Shown: positions 21,285 to 33,835, numbered from the stretch's first letter. The stretch is DNA of 64,000 nt from Bacillus sp. E(2018) (GCF_005503015.1 NZ_SCOL01000003.1:1-64000), one strand, 5' to 3'. The notes: generated by a model not told the origin, from the sequence alone. Program-made: numbers and translations.

Positions 21285-21815
21285 ATGAAAAAAACACTCG
21301 TCATTATCGCACATCCTAATCTACAAAACTCTACAGTAAATAAAAGATGGGCAGAGGAAATAGAAAAACAAGACCATGTTACGGTTCGAAAACTTTATGA
21401 CCTGTATCCAGACGGGAAAGTGAACGTTGACGAAGAACAACGTATGCTGTTGCAGCACGATCGAATCGTTCTTCAATTTCCGTTCTACTGGTACAGCTCA
21501 CCTTCTCTTTTAAAAGAATGGCAAGATCAAGTGCTAGCTTTCGGATGGGCATACGGTCCTGGTGGTGATGCACTTCATGGAAAAGAATTAGTACTAGCGA
21601 TCTCAACGGGCGGACCAGACTTCTCTTATAAAGCAGGAGGCTACAACCACTATACGATGAGCGAACTGCTTCGTCCGTTCCAAGCGACATCTAATTTAAT
21701 CGGAACACGTTATATCACGCCGTTCGTCTTCCATAGTGCGATTCGCGCTTCAGAGGAAGTTGTTGAACAAAGCGCGCAGAACTATGTCTCATACGTTTTG
21801 AATCCTGAAATTTAA
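21285..21815 (+). CDS. NAD(P)H-dependent oxidoreductase (quinone reductase family)
   Basis: A 176-residue flavodoxin-fold protein of the NQO/KefF type. Visible are the N-terminal LVIIAHPNLQNSTVNK phosphate-binding region, QFPFYWYSSPSLLKEWQDQVLAFGWAYGPGG and the GGPDFSYKAGGYNHYTMSELLRPF segment lining the flavin. Such enzymes reduce quinones or azo compounds and are often induced by electrophiles through a neighbouring regulator, as the MarR gene upstream suggests. AAAGGAG precedes the ATG. It converges with the GNAT gene, with 4-bp overlap of the stops. Confidence 0.87.
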   Translation: MKKTLVIIAHPNLQNSTVNKRWAEEIEKQDHVTVRKLYDLYPDGKVNVDEEQRMLLQHDRIVLQFPFYWYSSPSLLKEWQDQVLAFGWAYGPGGDALHGKELVLAISTGGPDFSYKAGGYNHYTMSELLRPFQATSNLIGTRYITPFVFHSAIRASEEVVEQSAQNYVSYVLNPEI

Positions 21816-22351
21816 TTAAATTCATTTTTCATCAAGCTCATTTGGACTTGGTCGCGGCAGTTTCCGCGAATCCATTCTGCCTGTCTGACGACGCCTTCTG
21901 CTTGGAAGCCTAGTCGGCGGGCGAGCTTGATGCTTTTTTCATTTTGAACCGCAGCACGCAGCTCCACGCGATTCAGCATCAACGTATAATAGGCATACAT
22001 CAGCATTCCTTTTACCGCGCGTTGTGCGATTCCATGACCTTCGAATCCTGATCCTACCCAATAACCAAGCATACCTGATTGGTTATGCCACTTAATGTCA
22101 TATAGAGCTACAGATCCTGCTACTTGTCCGCGATACCAAATAAAAAGAAACACGTCTGTTTGTTCTTTCATCTTTTTATTCACCGTTTTAATAAACTGAC
22201 GCATCTCACCACTAGATTGGGTGTAATCGACCCAGCTTATCCAAGGTCCAAGATGATGACGAGATTTTTCTAACATTCTATAGATGATGTCGGATTCTTT
22301 AATGTCTGCTTGTTTTAGCATGATTTCGTCGTCGATATGCCACATAAGCAT
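21812..22351 (-). CDS. GNAT acetyltransferase, RimJ/RimL type
   Basis: A 179-residue N-acetyltransferase of the ribosomal-protein-alanine acetyltransferase group. The segment LGYWVGSGFEGHGIAQRAVKGMLMYA (starting near residue 96) contains the acetyl-CoA pyrophosphate-binding loop, followed by LNRVELRAAVQNEKSIKLARRLGF. AGGAGGAATAGCT before the first ATG supports the start; a second ATG two codons later is possible. The acceptor substrate is unknown. Confidence 0.86.
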   Translation of the reverse strand: MLMWHIDDEIMLKQADIKESDIIYRMLEKSRHHLGPWISWVDYTQSSGEMRQFIKTVNKKMKEQTDVFLFIWYRGQVAGSVALYDIKWHNQSGMLGYWVGSGFEGHGIAQRAVKGMLMYAYYTLMLNRVELRAAVQNEKSIKLARRLGFQAEGVVRQAEWIRGNCRDQVQMSLMKNEFN

Positions 22352-22427
22352 AGCTATTCCTCCTAAAAAGCAGTATGAACTTCACAATCTTTCCACATGA
22401 TGAATCATAGAGCGAGAACCTTATTTT

Positions 22428-22436
22428 TGTTATAAT
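22428..22436 (+). promoter_or_regulatory. Extended -10 promoter of pcrB-pcrA-ligA
   Basis: TGTTATAAT (TG at 22428-22429, TATAAT at 22431-22436) is a perfect extended -10. The -35 region at proper spacing is poor, as is common for extended -10 promoters. It lies 70 bases before pcrB. Confidence 0.6.
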
Positions 22437-22505
22437 GCAGAAGTAAAGAACTGGCTTGTTAAAATTGCAGGCACGGGTGTTTTTAAATATGAAAGGAAGA
22501 ACACA

Positions 22506-23198
22506 ATGTTTGATTACCGAAAATGGAAGCATGTGTTTAAGCTAGACCCAGATAAAGAGATTAGTGACAGTGACCTTGAACGAATCTGTGAGAGCGGAAC
22601 GGACGCTGTTATCGTTGGGGGATCTAGTGGCGTAACGCTTGATAATACGTTAGACCTTATGTCACGAATCCGCAGATATGCGGTTCCTTGTGTGCTTGAA
22701 GTATCTAATATCGAATCACTTACACCAGGATTCGATTTTTACTATATTCCTACCGTATTAAATGCAAAGGATACTAACTTCATTACGGGGCTTCATACAG
22801 AAGCATTAAAAGAATTTGGTGACATCATGAACTGGGACGAGATCCTTACCGAAGGATACTGCATCTTAAATCCAGATTGTGAGGCGGCAAAACGGTCGAG
22901 TGCCGACACAGATCTCTCAGCAGATGATGTTGTAGCATATGCCCGCTTGGCCGAAAAAATGTTTAAGCTTCCCATCTTTTATCTGGAATACAGCGGCACG
23001 TATGGTGATGTTGATATCGTTCGCCAAGTTAAGAGCGTACTTGAAAACACGACCCTCTATTATGGAGGCGGCATTCATTCGGCTGAACAAGCGAAAGAGA
23101 TGGCAGAGTTTGCAGATACAGTTGTCGTCGGGAACGTTATTTATGACGACCTAAACAGAGCGATTGAAACCGTTGAAGCGGTTAAGGGTAAAAGTTGA
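22506..23198 (+). CDS. pcrB: Heptaprenylglyceryl phosphate synthase
   Basis: PcrB transfers a heptaprenyl group to glycerol-1-phosphate in Bacillales, a relative of archaeal GGGP synthase. The 230-residue TIM-barrel protein has [24 protein letters not shown] and [12 protein letters not shown] plus [10 protein letters not shown], which form the phosphate-binding sites. It is the first gene of the pcrB-pcrA-ligA-camS group. AAAGGAAG precedes the ATG. Confidence 0.95.
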   Translation: MFDYRKWKHVFKLDPDKEISDSDLERICESGTDAVIVGGSSGVTLDNTLDLMSRIRRYAVPCVLEVSNIESLTPGFDFYYIPTVLNAKDTNFITGLHTEALKEFGDIMNWDEILTEGYCILNPDCEAAKRSSADTDLSADDVVAYARLAEKMFKLPIFYLEYSGTYGDVDIVRQVKSVLENTTLYYGGGIHSAEQAKEMAEFADTVVVGNVIYDDLNRAIETVEAVKGKS

Positions 23199-23259
23199 TA
23201 AAATATCGAAAATGAGTGAGAATAAAAATAAGAATATATGTTCGGGCGGTGAATGAAGA

Positions 23260-25506
23260 ATGAGTATGCATCAAATGATTGAGAAGCTATTATCAGGATT
23301 GAATCCTGAACAGAAAGCGGCAGTAAAACATACAGACGGACCATTATTATTGATGGCTGGAGCGGGAAGCGGTAAGACGAGAGTGTTAACCCATCGTATA
23401 GCTTATTTAATGATGGAAAAAGAAGTGGCACCATGGAACATTCTTGCGATCACGTTTACAAATAAAGCGGCACGAGAGATGAAAGAAAGGGTCGCGAAGA
23501 TTACAGGACCAGTAGCAGAAGAGATCTGGATCTCTACATTCCACTCCATGTGCGTACGTATTTTACGCCGTGATATCGATCGAATTGGAATCAACCGTAA
23601 CTTTACGATTTTAGATGCTACAGATCAATTGTCTGTTGTAAAAGCCGTATTGAAAGATTTGAACTATGACCCTAAAAAATACGAACCTCGTGGAATATTA
23701 AGTGCGATCTCGTCTTTAAAGAACGAACTAAAAACAGCAGCAGATTTTGCAAAAGTGGCGAACGGACACTTTGAAGGTGTTGTTCAAGAAGTTTATGAAG
23801 GCTATGAAAAGCGTCTCCGCAAGAATCAGGCGTTAGATTTTGACGATCTGATCATGACGACAATCCAGCTTTTTGCAAAAGTACCTGAAGTGCTCGAGTT
23901 TTATCAACGCAAGTTTCAATATATTCATGTTGATGAGTATCAAGATACGAACAGAGCGCAATATATGCTCGTGAAGATGTTAGCGGATCGATTCCGTAAC
24001 CTTTGTGTGGTAGGGGACTCCGATCAGTCGATCTATGGATGGCGTGGCGCGGATATTGCGAACATTCTATCGTTTGAAAAAGATTATAACGATGCTGAAG
24101 TTATCCTTTTAGAGCAAAACTATCGTTCTACGAAAAAGATTCTTCAAGCAGCTAATAAAGTGATCGAAAACAACATGAACCGTAAGCCAAAGAATCTTTG
24201 GACAGATAATACCGATGGCGCTAGTATCACGTACTACCAAGGTGACGATGAACAAGGAGAGAGCTATTACGTAACAGGTAAGATTCGTGAAGCTGTGTCA
24301 TCAGGCAAACGTTCGTATAATGACATCGCGATTCTGTACAGAACGAATGCTCAATCTCGTGTTATTGAGGAAGTTTTAATCAAATCCAACATTCCGTACA
24401 ACATCGTTGGCGGCACAAAGTTCTATGATAGAAAAGAGATCAAGGACATCCTTGCATACTTGCGTCTCATTTCGAATCCAGATGATGATATTTCACTTCA
24501 GCGAATTGTTAACGTACCGAAACGCGGGATTGGTGCGTCTTCTATGGATAAAGTGGCACAGTATGCGGCAAACAATGACCTCTCCATGTATCAAGCGCTT
24601 CAAGAAGTGGAGCAGATCGGTCTTAGTGCACGTGCAACGAACGCTTTAAGAGAGTTCTCTGAGTTTGTAACGAACTGGACGCGTCAGCAGGAATTTCTTT
24701 CTGTGACCGAACTAACGGAAGAAGTGCTTAGCAAGACGGGCTATCGTGATGCACTAAAAGCAGAGAAGACGATTGAAGCACAAAGCCGTCTAGAGAATAT
24801 CGACGAGTTTATTTCTGTTACACAAGACTTTGAAAAGAAACAAGATGATAAATCATTGATCGCGTTCTTAACCGACCTGGCACTTGTTGCAGACATCGAT
24901 AAGCTCGATGAAGATGCAGCAGACGACAAGCCGAAAGAATCTGTCGTACTGATGACGCTTCACTCTGCAAAAGGTCTGGAGTTTCCGATGGTCTTCTTAA
25001 TGGGTCTGGAAGAAGGGGTATTCCCGCATAGTCGTGCTCTTTTTGAAGAGAATGAGATGGAAGAAGAACGTCGTCTCGCATACGTTGGAATCACGCGCGC
25101 TGAAGAAGAGTTATTCTTAACAAATGCTAGAATGCGTACCCTTTATGGACGTACGACGACGAATCCGGAATCGCGTTTTATCGCTGAGATTCCAGAAGAT
25201 CTTATCGAGACAGAGGTAAAAGATAAGCCATCTGTACCGTGGGGAGCAAGTGCTCGCTCAGGTGGAGGATCAACGCCATCGTTCATGGCACCGAAAAAGA
25301 AAATGGTGACACCTGTCTATCAATCTTCTGGTGGGGAGAAACTGGAGTGGAGAGTAGGCGACAAAGTCAAACACCGTAAGTGGGAAACAGGAACCGTTGT
25401 AAGTATGCGTGGTTCAGGAGATTCAATGGAACTCGACATCGCGTTTCCACAGCCTGTAGGTGTGAAAAGACTGCTTGCTAAATTTGCCCCGATTGAAAAA
25501 GCGTAA
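23260..25506 (+). CDS. pcrA: ATP-dependent DNA helicase PcrA
   Basis: A UvrD/Rep-type 3'-5' helicase essential in Bacillus, acting in repair and rolling-circle replication. The 748-residue protein shows Walker A GAGSGKT (about residues 34-40), motif Ia [10 protein letters not shown], motif II DEYQDTN, motif [24 protein letters not shown] and motif [14 protein letters not shown]-terminal linker (from about 640) leads to a Tudor-like [15 protein letters not shown] that binds RNA polymerase in relatives. Normal length. Confidence 0.97.
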   Translation: MSMHQMIEKLLSGLNPEQKAAVKHTDGPLLLMAGAGSGKTRVLTHRIAYLMMEKEVAPWNILAITFTNKAAREMKERVAKITGPVAEEIWISTFHSMCVRILRRDIDRIGINRNFTILDATDQLSVVKAVLKDLNYDPKKYEPRGILSAISSLKNELKTAADFAKVANGHFEGVVQEVYEGYEKRLRKNQALDFDDLIMTTIQLFAKVPEVLEFYQRKFQYIHVDEYQDTNRAQYMLVKMLADRFRNLCVVGDSDQSIYGWRGADIANILSFEKDYNDAEVILLEQNYRSTKKILQAANKVIENNMNRKPKNLWTDNTDGASITYYQGDDEQGESYYVTGKIREAVSSGKRSYNDIAILYRTNAQSRVIEEVLIKSNIPYNIVGGTKFYDRKEIKDILAYLRLISNPDDDISLQRIVNVPKRGIGASSMDKVAQYAANNDLSMYQALQEVEQIGLSARATNALREFSEFVTNWTRQQEFLSVTELTEEVLSKTGYRDALKAEKTIEAQSRLENIDEFISVTQDFEKKQDDKSLIAFLTDLALVADIDKLDEDAADDKPKESVVLMTLHSAKGLEFPMVFLMGLEEGVFPHSRALFEENEMEEERRLAYVGITRAEEELFLTNARMRTLYGRTTTNPESRFIAEIPEDLIETEVKDKPSVPWGASARSGGGSTPSFMAPKKKMVTPVYQSSGGEKLEWRVGDKVKHRKWETGTVVSMRGSGDSMELDIAFPQPVGVKRLLAKFAPIEKA

Positions 25507-27534
<2,028 letters not shown>

Positions 27535-27576
27535 GATTGGCGAGAGCTAACCAACAATACTAGAGGAGTGTCCGTG

Positions 27577-28788
27577 ATGATGAAACGGGTTGGGCTCCTT
27601 TTCTTAAGTACTTTACTTCTTTTGACTGGCTGCTGGGGTGGCGACGAGCTGGAAAAAGAAGAAAAGATCGTGCAAGAAAAGGGCAATAAAGACGAGAAAG
27701 CGATTATAACGGGGGAGATCAACACTGGTGAAAAGTACTATCGAAGTATTTTTCCGTTCAAACCGGGAGGAGCACGTGGTGTAATTCGTTATGGCGTTGA
27801 TAATCGGCTTGATATCAACGAGTTTGAGATGGGCTTGATGCGCATCGCTCAAGACACATTCAGTACAGACAAGTACTTTTTCCAAGAAGGACAATTTTTG
27901 AATGAGCCAACGGTTACGAACTGGCTGAAAAGAGCAGATGAAGAACCAGGAAAAAGCAAGAGTGAGCTAGACCAAACAGGATTGAATCCTAAGCTGGGTG
28001 TAAAAGTTGACGAAGGTGACCCAGGATTTAAAGATAAGATGCTAGAAGCAAACAAGAACAATCCTAAGTATCTTTCTTATGTATTGGAACATAACTATCT
28101 TGTTCAGAGTGGTGATGGAAAAGTAAAGCTTGGCGGTGTGGTTATCGGTTTATCCTTTAACTCAACGTATTACTATGATGTTAACCAACAAGGCTTGATC
28201 TATCCTGGTGAAGTTAAGCTTGAACGCGATAAAGTGAAACAAGAAGCACAGAAAATCGCTGGGCAAGTAGCAAGTCGTTTACGTACTGATGCAAAGCTGA
28301 AAGATGTGCCGATCGTATTTGCTCTTTATCAAGAAGAAGAGCGTGATTCTGTAACGCCTGGAAACTTCTTTGCGTCAGGCGTTGTGAAAAAAGGAAGCAG
28401 CTCAGTAAGTTCATGGGAAGACGTAGATGAAGATTATGTACTGTTCCCTTCAGACTCAGCTTCAAAAAAGAAGCGAAGTGACTACGAAAAGTTTACTTCT
28501 TTCAAATCAAAGGTTCAGGAGTATTTCCCTAACTATATCGGGGTGATTGGGAAAGGGTACTATAAAGACGGTAACCTTGAGCGTATGACGCTTGAGATTC
28601 CTGTTCAGTTCCGCGGTAAAGCAGAAATCATCTCCTTTACCCAATTCGTAGCGACGTCCGCATTAGGCGAGCTTCCGAACGTGCCGGTAGAAGTATACAT
28701 CGGTTCAGCAGTTGATCAGCCAGAGGCCCTAATTGTAAAAGACGAAACTACACAAGAAGAACCGTTCGTGCATATTTATCGTAAATAA
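27577..28788 (+). CDS. camS: CamS family sex pheromone-like lipoprotein
   Basis: About 403 residues. A short signal peptide ends in the lipobox LLTGC (Cys near residue 19), so the protein is anchored to the outer face of the membrane. The mature part matches the CamS/YerH family, whose enterococcal member releases the peptide pheromone cAM373 from its signal peptide. In Bacillus the function is unknown. GTG at 27568 or 27574 and ATG at 27577 are all possible starts; AGAGGAG favours the later ones. Position after ligA is as in B. subtilis. Confidence 0.87.
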   Translation: MMKRVGLLFLSTLLLLTGCWGGDELEKEEKIVQEKGNKDEKAIITGEINTGEKYYRSIFPFKPGGARGVIRYGVDNRLDINEFEMGLMRIAQDTFSTDKYFFQEGQFLNEPTVTNWLKRADEEPGKSKSELDQTGLNPKLGVKVDEGDPGFKDKMLEANKNNPKYLSYVLEHNYLVQSGDGKVKLGGVVIGLSFNSTYYYDVNQQGLIYPGEVKLERDKVKQEAQKIAGQVASRLRTDAKLKDVPIVFALYQEEERDSVTPGNFFASGVVKKGSSSVSSWEDVDEDYVLFPSDSASKKKRSDYEKFTSFKSKVQEYFPNYIGVIGKGYYKDGNLERMTLEIPVQFRGKAEIISFTQFVATSALGELPNVPVEVYIGSAVDQPEALIVKDETTQEEPFVHIYRK

Positions 28789-28796
28789 GGATTTTA

Positions 28797-28833
28797 GAAA
28801 GCCCACTACCGGTATGGTTAGTGGGCTTTTGTT
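28797..28833 (+). terminator. Terminator after camS
   Basis: Hairpin AGCCCACTA...TAGTGGGCT followed by TTT, 10 bases after the camS stop. Confidence 0.87.
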
Positions 28834-29257
28834 GTATAAGGTGAGAGGTTCCAGGGGATGGAGTCCTTAATGGCACTATGGTAGGCGATTTTACGGTACG
28901 TGTTTTTATATTTGTTACGCGTTCGCCGCTAAATGAGTTGTTTTCACCTGAGAATGCTTCATTTACACCTGAAACGGGGTTGTGAGCACCGCTACCACGC
29001 ATGTGACAACCTAAAATTGCACAGCGACCACCTGAAGACAGCTCCGCGAACAAAGTGAACCACTCTCAAAAGGACTTTTTTAGTGACTTTGGAAAAATAT
29101 ACTTAAAAAACGAACAAAACTCATAATTATTCGTGTATCACTTAAATCTTCTAAACAAATCACGAAAAAATTTACTATTCATTCACTACAAAGAAAAAAG
29201 ATACAAAAATCTACGATATCCCTTTAAAATAAAGAATTCTGACTATTATCAGTTTGT
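28834..29257. other. Intergenic region camS-pruA
   Basis: No gene. The first half is comparatively G+C-rich and contains a decayed ~21-bp array (28945-29050). The second half is strongly A+T-rich (29060-29240) and leads to the promoter of the dehydrogenase gene. Confidence 0.6.
28945..29050. repeat. Decayed ~21-bp array with CACCTGA core
   Basis: CACCTGA-like cores begin near 28945, 28966, 28987, 29007 and 29029, that is 20-22 bases apart. Units 1, 2 and 5 carry CACCTGA; units 3 and 4 are diverged. It resembles the two better-preserved arrays in period but not in sequence. The assignment is tentative. Confidence 0.5.
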
Positions 29258-29320
29258 TTGAACAAACCGCTATGTTCATGTAGAATGAACGTGGGAAACC
29301 GAATAATGAAAACGCTTTAA
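29252..29320 (+). promoter_or_regulatory. pruA promoter, palindromes and cre-like site
   Basis: -35 TTGAAC (29258-29263), 17-base spacer, -10 TAGAAT (29281-29286). The inverted repeat GTTTGTT-TG-AACAAAC (29252-29267) covers the -35 and GTTCAT-GTAGA-ATGAAC covers the -10, so two candidate operators are present. TGAAAACGCTTTAA (29307-29320) fits the CcpA cre consensus TGWNANCGNTNWCA with one mismatch, downstream of the start point, where CcpA would block elongation. Confidence 0.65.
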
Positions 29321-29337
29321 TAGGAGGGGAATTTATT

Positions 29338-30885
29338 ATGACACGTGAATACCGTCATGAACCATTTATGGATTTTTCAGTTCCTGCAAACAAGGAAGCT
29401 TACGAAGCAGGGTTAAAAGTAATTAACTCAAAGCTTGGTACAGAGTTTCCGCTTGTTATCGGCAGTGAAAAGATCACGACAGACGAAAAGATTGTTTCTA
29501 TAAATCCAGCTAACAAAGAAGAAGTGATTGGATCTGTTTCCAAAGCGACTCAAGATCACGCTGAACAAGCGATGCAAGCTGCATTAACAGCTTTCGAATC
29601 TTGGAAAAAGTGGGATCCTGAACACCGCGCGAACATCCTGTTCCGTGCAGCAGCGATCATCCGCCGCCGTAAATATGAATTCTCCGCTATGCTTACAAAA
29701 GAAGCAGGTAAGCCATGGAAAGAAGCTGATGCTGATACAGCGGAAGCGATCGACTTTTTAGAATACTATGCACGCCAAGCGATCAAGCTTAAAGCTGGAC
29801 AACCAGTTGTAAGCCGCGAAGGCGAAATTAATAAATTTAGCTATATTCCACTTGGAGTAGGTATCGTTATCTCTCCATTCAACTTCCCGTTTGCGATCAT
29901 GGCAGGTACTGCAGCAGCGGCGTTCGTTACAGGTAACACAGTATTGTTAAAACCAGCGAACTCAACGCCAATTATTGCAGCTATGTTCGTTCAAGTGATG
30001 GAAGAAGCAGGACTTCCTGCTGGCGTACTTAACTTCGTACCTGGTAGCGGTGCAGAAATCGGTGACTACCTAGTAGACCACCCGAAAACTCGCTTCGTTT
30101 CGTTTACAGGTTCTCGTGAAGTTGGTTGCCGTATTTATGAGCGCGCAGCGAAAGTACACCCTGGCCAAATTTGGCTGAAGCGTGTAATCGCTGAAATGGG
30201 CGGAAAAGACACAGTTGTTGTTGACCGTGATGCTGATCTTGAATTAGCAGCAAGCTCTATCGTTTATTCTGCGTTCGGATTCTCTGGACAAAAATGTTCT
30301 GCTGGATCTCGAGCAGTCATCCATCAAGACGTATACGACGAAGTTTTAGAAAAAGCAGTAGCTCTTACTAAAACATTAACGATGGGTAATCCTGAAGAAG
30401 TTGGCACTTACATGGGGCCAGTGATCGACCAAGCTTCTTTCAACAAGATCATGAAATACATTGAAATCGGAAAAGAAGAAGGCCGTCTGATGACTGGTGG
30501 AGAAGGCGACGACTCTAAAGGTTACTTCATCCAGCCTACAATCTTTGCTGATGTAGATGAAAAAGCTCGTCTGATGCAAGAAGAGATCTTCGGACCAGTT
30601 GTAGCGGTATGTAAAGCACGTGACTTCGATCACATGATGGAAATTGCAAACAACACTGAGTACGGTCTAACAGGTGCACTTCTTTCTAACAACCGTGAGC
30701 ACATTGAGCGCGCACGTGAAGAGTTCCACGTAGGTAACTTCTACATCAACCGTGGATGTACAGGCGCAATCGTTGGATACCAGCCATTCGGCGGATTCAA
30801 CATGTCTGGAACTGACTCAAAAGCGGGCGGTCCAGACTACCTAACACTTCACATGCAAGCTAAAACAACTTCAGAAACACTTTAA
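29338..30885 (+). CDS. pruA: L-glutamate gamma-semialdehyde (P5C) dehydrogenase
   Basis: Oxidises pyrroline-5-carboxylate/glutamate semialdehyde to glutamate, the second step of proline and arginine catabolism. The 515-residue aldehyde dehydrogenase matches the RocA/PutC type. Visible are [11 protein letters not shown], the NAD-loop SFTGSREVG, catalytic-glutamate EMGGKD and the nucleophile cysteine in [11 protein letters not shown] (about residue 321). GGAGGGGAA precedes the ATG. It stands alone between terminators; the cre-like site suggests carbon catabolite repression. Confidence 0.93.
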   Translation: MTREYRHEPFMDFSVPANKEAYEAGLKVINSKLGTEFPLVIGSEKITTDEKIVSINPANKEEVIGSVSKATQDHAEQAMQAALTAFESWKKWDPEHRANILFRAAAIIRRRKYEFSAMLTKEAGKPWKEADADTAEAIDFLEYYARQAIKLKAGQPVVSREGEINKFSYIPLGVGIVISPFNFPFAIMAGTAAAAFVTGNTVLLKPANSTPIIAAMFVQVMEEAGLPAGVLNFVPGSGAEIGDYLVDHPKTRFVSFTGSREVGCRIYERAAKVHPGQIWLKRVIAEMGGKDTVVVDRDADLELAASSIVYSAFGFSGQKCSAGSRAVIHQDVYDEVLEKAVALTKTLTMGNPEEVGTYMGPVIDQASFNKIMKYIEIGKEEGRLMTGGEGDDSKGYFIQPTIFADVDEKARLMQEEIFGPVVAVCKARDFDHMMEIANNTEYGLTGALLSNNREHIERAREEFHVGNFYINRGCTGAIVGYQPFGGFNMSGTDSKAGGPDYLTLHMQAKTTSETL

Positions 30886-30899
30886 TCTTTGAAATTGAG

Positions 30900-30928
30900 C
30901 CCTTTCTCGCCTGAGAAAGGGTTTTTTT
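30900..30928 (+). terminator. Terminator after pruA
   Basis: Perfect hairpin CCCTTTCTC-GCCT-GAGAAAGGG followed by seven T. Confidence 0.92.
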
Positions 30929-30942
30929 CTGTGGTAATTTTC

Positions 30943-31042
30943 ATTTATAAGTCTTCATCAGAATTTATAAGTCTTGAAAAAATTTTATAAGTCTTCAAAT
31001 TTTTTTATAAGTCTTCAAAAAAATTTATAAGTCTTCACAAAA
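30943..31042. repeat. 20-bp tandem array, five units
   Basis: Five units start at 30943, 30963, 30983, 31003 and 31023, exactly 20 bases apart, each carrying TTTATAAGTCTTCA (unit 2 has TTGA at the end). The remaining five or six bases of each unit vary. The same unit occurs twice at 513-552. The array is only 60 bases before the next gene. Confidence 0.92.
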
Positions 31043-31101
31043 TCTGCAAACAAAAAATGGATTGTACACGTTGCTTCAGGAGAAGTTAATCGTATAACGA
31101 T

Positions 31102-31464
31102 ATGGAAGCAGGTGTGAAGATGTCAAAAGATAAAGAGCAAAAGAAAGTTGATCTGGATGAAACGTTGCCTCATCAAATCAGTTCTCCAGACTTTAAGGAA
31201 ACAGGTATGAAGATGCAAGCGCCATTTGTAAACGAGCATGGTGTCGTGATCGGAGACAGTTTTTACGATTCAGAGAATTCGCCATTGAACAATTGGAGTA
31301 CAGACACAGATCCAGAAGTGATGGCAGGGGATGAGTGGGTGCATCCGACGAACGATATCGGCTGGAACACGAACATGAATCGAGATCTGATCGAAAAGAA
31401 AGCACCACCGAAAGAAGGCATGCTTCGTCATCCAACGAAAGACTCGAGCTACGGTAAAGATTAA
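31102..31464 (+). CDS. DUF3905 family protein
   Basis: A soluble, acidic protein of up to 120 residues (or 114 from the second ATG, MSKDKEQKK). The central part (LPHQISSPDFKETGMKMQAPF, then DPEVMAGDEWVHPTNDIGWN) matches the DUF3905 family of Bacillales, which has no known function. AGCAGGTG before the second ATG (31120) makes MSKDKEQ the likelier start. A terminator follows directly. In B. subtilis this interval between camS and gatC carries different genes. Confidence 0.72.
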   Translation: MEAGVKMSKDKEQKKVDLDETLPHQISSPDFKETGMKMQAPFVNEHGVVIGDSFYDSENSPLNNWSTDTDPEVMAGDEWVHPTNDIGWNTNMNRDLIEKKAPPKEGMLRHPTKDSSYGKD

Positions 31465-31465
31465 G

Positions 31466-31496
31466 ACATCTGGTTTTCTTGACCGGATGTTTTTTC
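31466..31496 (+). terminator. Terminator after DUF3905 gene
   Basis: Hairpin ACATCTGGT...ACCGGATGT followed by T-rich sequence, immediately after the stop codon. Confidence 0.8.
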
Positions 31497-31554
31497 TTTT
31501 ATGCTAGGAGCTGACTATAGTAAGATGAGAATAATGATGAGGGAGGTAATACAC

Positions 31555-31809
31555 ATGGCATATTTCGCAGCAATTTTACATATGGAAAAACCAGAGCTCA
31601 ACCAAGAATTCCGTCAGGCGCATCTCGACTACCTATCAGAGCTTGTGGCACAGGATAAAGTTCATTTAAAAGGACCTTTCTTGGACGGAGCAGGCGGTAT
31701 GGTCGTTTATAAAGCGGAGTCGCTAAACGAGGCGAAACACTTAGCGGAAGAAGATCCTTACGTAAAAGAAGGCGTGCGCCGCTTAGAGCTTCATGAGTGG
31801 GGAATCTAA
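31555..31809 (+). CDS. YciI-like protein
   Basis: An 84-residue protein starting MAYFAAILHMEKPELN, with the YciI-fold pattern: RQAHLDYLSELVAQDKVHLKGPF followed by GGMVVYKAESLNEAKHLAEEDPYVKEG. The family has a ferredoxin-like fold and a conserved His-Asp pair (HLDYL), with no settled function; some members act on small hydroxylated compounds. GAGGGAGGTAATACAC decides the start at 31555 over upstream ATG codons in the same frame. Confidence 0.85.
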   Translation: MAYFAAILHMEKPELNQEFRQAHLDYLSELVAQDKVHLKGPFLDGAGGMVVYKAESLNEAKHLAEEDPYVKEGVRRLELHEWGI

Positions 31810-31831
31810 AAAAATTAGAATCAATACTGAG

Positions 31832-31859
31832 GAATCTACGTTATGTAGATTCTTTTTTT
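31832..31859 (+). terminator. Terminator after yciI-like gene
   Basis: Hairpin GAATCTAC-GTTAT-GTAGATTC followed by seven T. Confidence 0.9.
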
Positions 31860-32071
31860 CTATTGTGAGGGGTGCTCTTGTCGCAGCGCCGCTCAAAGCC
31901 CAAGTACCGTAAAACTTGCGCACATTCCTCAACGAACCCAAAAATCCCACAAAAACCTCATAAAAATAACTCAATTTCGTGAATGTTCCGTCCTCAAGTT
32001 GCTTATACAGCAAGCTTTTTGTTATCATCAGAATAATACTTTTCGTATAGAAAGTCTTGGAGGTGGCGAGC

Positions 32072-32362
32072 TTGTCTCGAATTTCGAAAGATCAAGTGAA
32101 ACACGTGGCTCATTTAGCCAGGTTAGCCGTTACGGAGGAAGAAGCCGAAATGCTGACTGAACAATTAGATAAGATCATCGGGTTTGCAGAAGAACTGAAC
32201 GAACTCGACACAGATAACGTGGAGCCGACTACACACGTTCTGGAACTGAAGAATATCCTTCGCAAAGACGAAGTGAGAAATTCTGTATCAGTGGATGAGG
32301 CGATGAAAAATGCGCCTTCAGAAAGAGATGGCCAGTTTAAAGTTCCGAACATTTTGGAGTAG
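32072..32362 (+). CDS. gatC: Glu-tRNA(Gln) amidotransferase subunit C
   Basis: GatC stabilises GatA and GatB in the amidotransferase that converts Glu-tRNA(Gln) to Gln-tRNA(Gln). The 96-residue protein ([17 protein letters not shown], then [13 protein letters not shown]) is typical. The frame extends to 32057, but the start is taken as TTG at 32072, preceded by TTGGAGGTGGCGAGC. That gives the same N-terminus as the B. subtilis protein. Confidence 0.95.
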   Translation: MSRISKDQVKHVAHLARLAVTEEEAEMLTEQLDKIIGFAEELNELDTDNVEPTTHVLELKNILRKDEVRNSVSVDEAMKNAPSERDGQFKVPNILE

Positions 32363-32377
32363 GAGGAAAGACCACGT

Positions 32378-33835
32378 ATGTCGATTTTAGATAAAAAGAT
32401 CTCAGAACTTCATCAGTTATTACATACAAAAGAATTGAGTGTAACTGACATTGTGGATGCGACGTTTGACCGCATTCATCAAGTAGATGGTAAAGTAAAG
32501 GCGTTTTTAACACTAAATGAAGAATACAGCCGCATTAAGGCTAAACAATTAGATGAAAAGCTCGTTTCCGGTGCTGATAGAGGACTGCTCTTTGGTATGC
32601 CAATCGGAATCAAAGATAACATCGTAACAAAAGGGATTCGTACAACATGTGCGTCTCGAATTTTAGAAAACTTTGAACCGATCTATGATGCAACTGTTGT
32701 GGAACGTTTGAACCAAGCGGACACGATCACGATCGGAAAATTGAACATGGATGAATTTGCGATGGGGTCATCAAACGAGAACTCCGGATTCCACCCAACT
32801 CACAACCCGTGGGATCTTTCTTGTGTACCAGGAGGTTCATCCGGTGCGTCTGCGGCATCAGTATCCGCTGGAGAAGTTCTTTTCTCACTAGGCTCTGATA
32901 CAGGTGGCTCGATTCGTCAGCCTGCTGCGTTCTGTGGTGTTGTTGGATTGAAGCCAACTTATGGACTCGTATCTCGTTACGGCTTAGTCGCGTTTGCCTC
33001 ATCACTGGACCAGATCGGTCCAGTAACGCGTAACGTTGAAGACAATGCATACTTGCTGCAAGCCATTGCAGGGAACGACCCGATGGATTCTACTTCTGCA
33101 AAAGTAGATATCCCAGATTATCTAACTTCTTTTACAGGTGATGTAAAAGGATTGAAGATTGCGGTACCAAAGGAGTATCTCGGTGAAGGTGTAGAGCCAG
33201 GCGTAAAAGAACGCGTGATGGAAGCTCTAAAAGTACTTGAAGGGCTTGGAGCGACATGGGAAGAAGTATCTCTGCCGCATTCTCGTTATGCTCTTGCAAC
33301 GTACTACTTGCTGTCATCATCTGAAGCTTCTGCTAACCTTTCACGCTTTGATGGCGTGCGTTACGGACTGCGCTCAGATAACAGCGAGAACTTGATCGAG
33401 ATGTACAAGCAGTCTAGAAGCGAAGGGTTTGGTGAGGAAGTAAAACGCCGCATCATGCTTGGAACGTTTGCGTTAAGCTCTGGATATTACGATGCTTATT
33501 ATAAAAAAGCACAAAAAGTTCGTACGCTGATTAAAGAAGACTTTACGAACATTTTTGAGAAATACGATGTGATCATCGGGCCAACAACGCCATCTGCATC
33601 GTTTAAATGTGGATCGATGACGAAAGATCCGTTAACGATGTACATGAACGATATTCTAACGATTCCGGTTAACTTAGCGGGTGTGCCTGCAATCTCTGTA
33701 CCTTGTGGATTCTCAGATGGACTGCCGATCGGACTTCAGATCATCGGTAAACATTTTGACGAGCGCACGATTTATCGCGTAGCACATGCGTTTGAACAAG
33801 CAACAGATCATCACACAGAAAAGCCGAAGCTGTAG
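32378..33835 (+). CDS. gatA: Glu-tRNA(Gln) amidotransferase subunit A
   Basis: The glutaminase subunit of GatCAB, an amidase-signature enzyme of 485 residues. The catalytic Ser-cisSer-Lys triad is visible: Lys in MPIGIKDNI (about residue 78), and serines in [15 protein letters not shown] and [11 protein letters not shown]. Ammonia released here is channelled to GatB. AGGAGGAAAG lies before the ATG, 15 bases after gatC, in the usual gatCAB operon. Confidence 0.97.
   Translation: MSILDKKISELHQLLHTKELSVTDIVDATFDRIHQVDGKVKAFLTLNEEYSRIKAKQLDEKLVSGADRGLLFGMPIGIKDNIVTKGIRTTCASRILENFEPIYDATVVERLNQADTITIGKLNMDEFAMGSSNENSGFHPTHNPWDLSCVPGGSSGASAASVSAGEVLFSLGSDTGGSIRQPAAFCGVVGLKPTYGLVSRYGLVAFASSLDQIGPVTRNVEDNAYLLQAIAGNDPMDSTSAKVDIPDYLTSFTGDVKGLKIAVPKEYLGEGVEPGVKERVMEALKVLEGLGATWEEVSLPHSRYALATYYLLSSSEASANLSRFDGVRYGLRSDNSENLIEMYKQSRSEGFGEEVKRRIMLGTFALSSGYYDAYYKKAQKVRTLIKEDFTNIFEKYDVIIGPTTPSASFKCGSMTKDPLTMYMNDILTIPVNLAGVPAISVPCGFSDGLPIGLQIIGKHFDERTIYRVAHAFEQATDHHTEKPKL

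Noticed and set aside
20981-21319. Open reading frame of 112 codons covering repeat copy D
   Set aside because: The frame is created by the repeat and runs into the real oxidoreductase start in another frame; no ribosome binding site.
31860-31990. Further tandem array upstream of gatC
   Set aside because: CTCAA-like words recur but without constant spacing.
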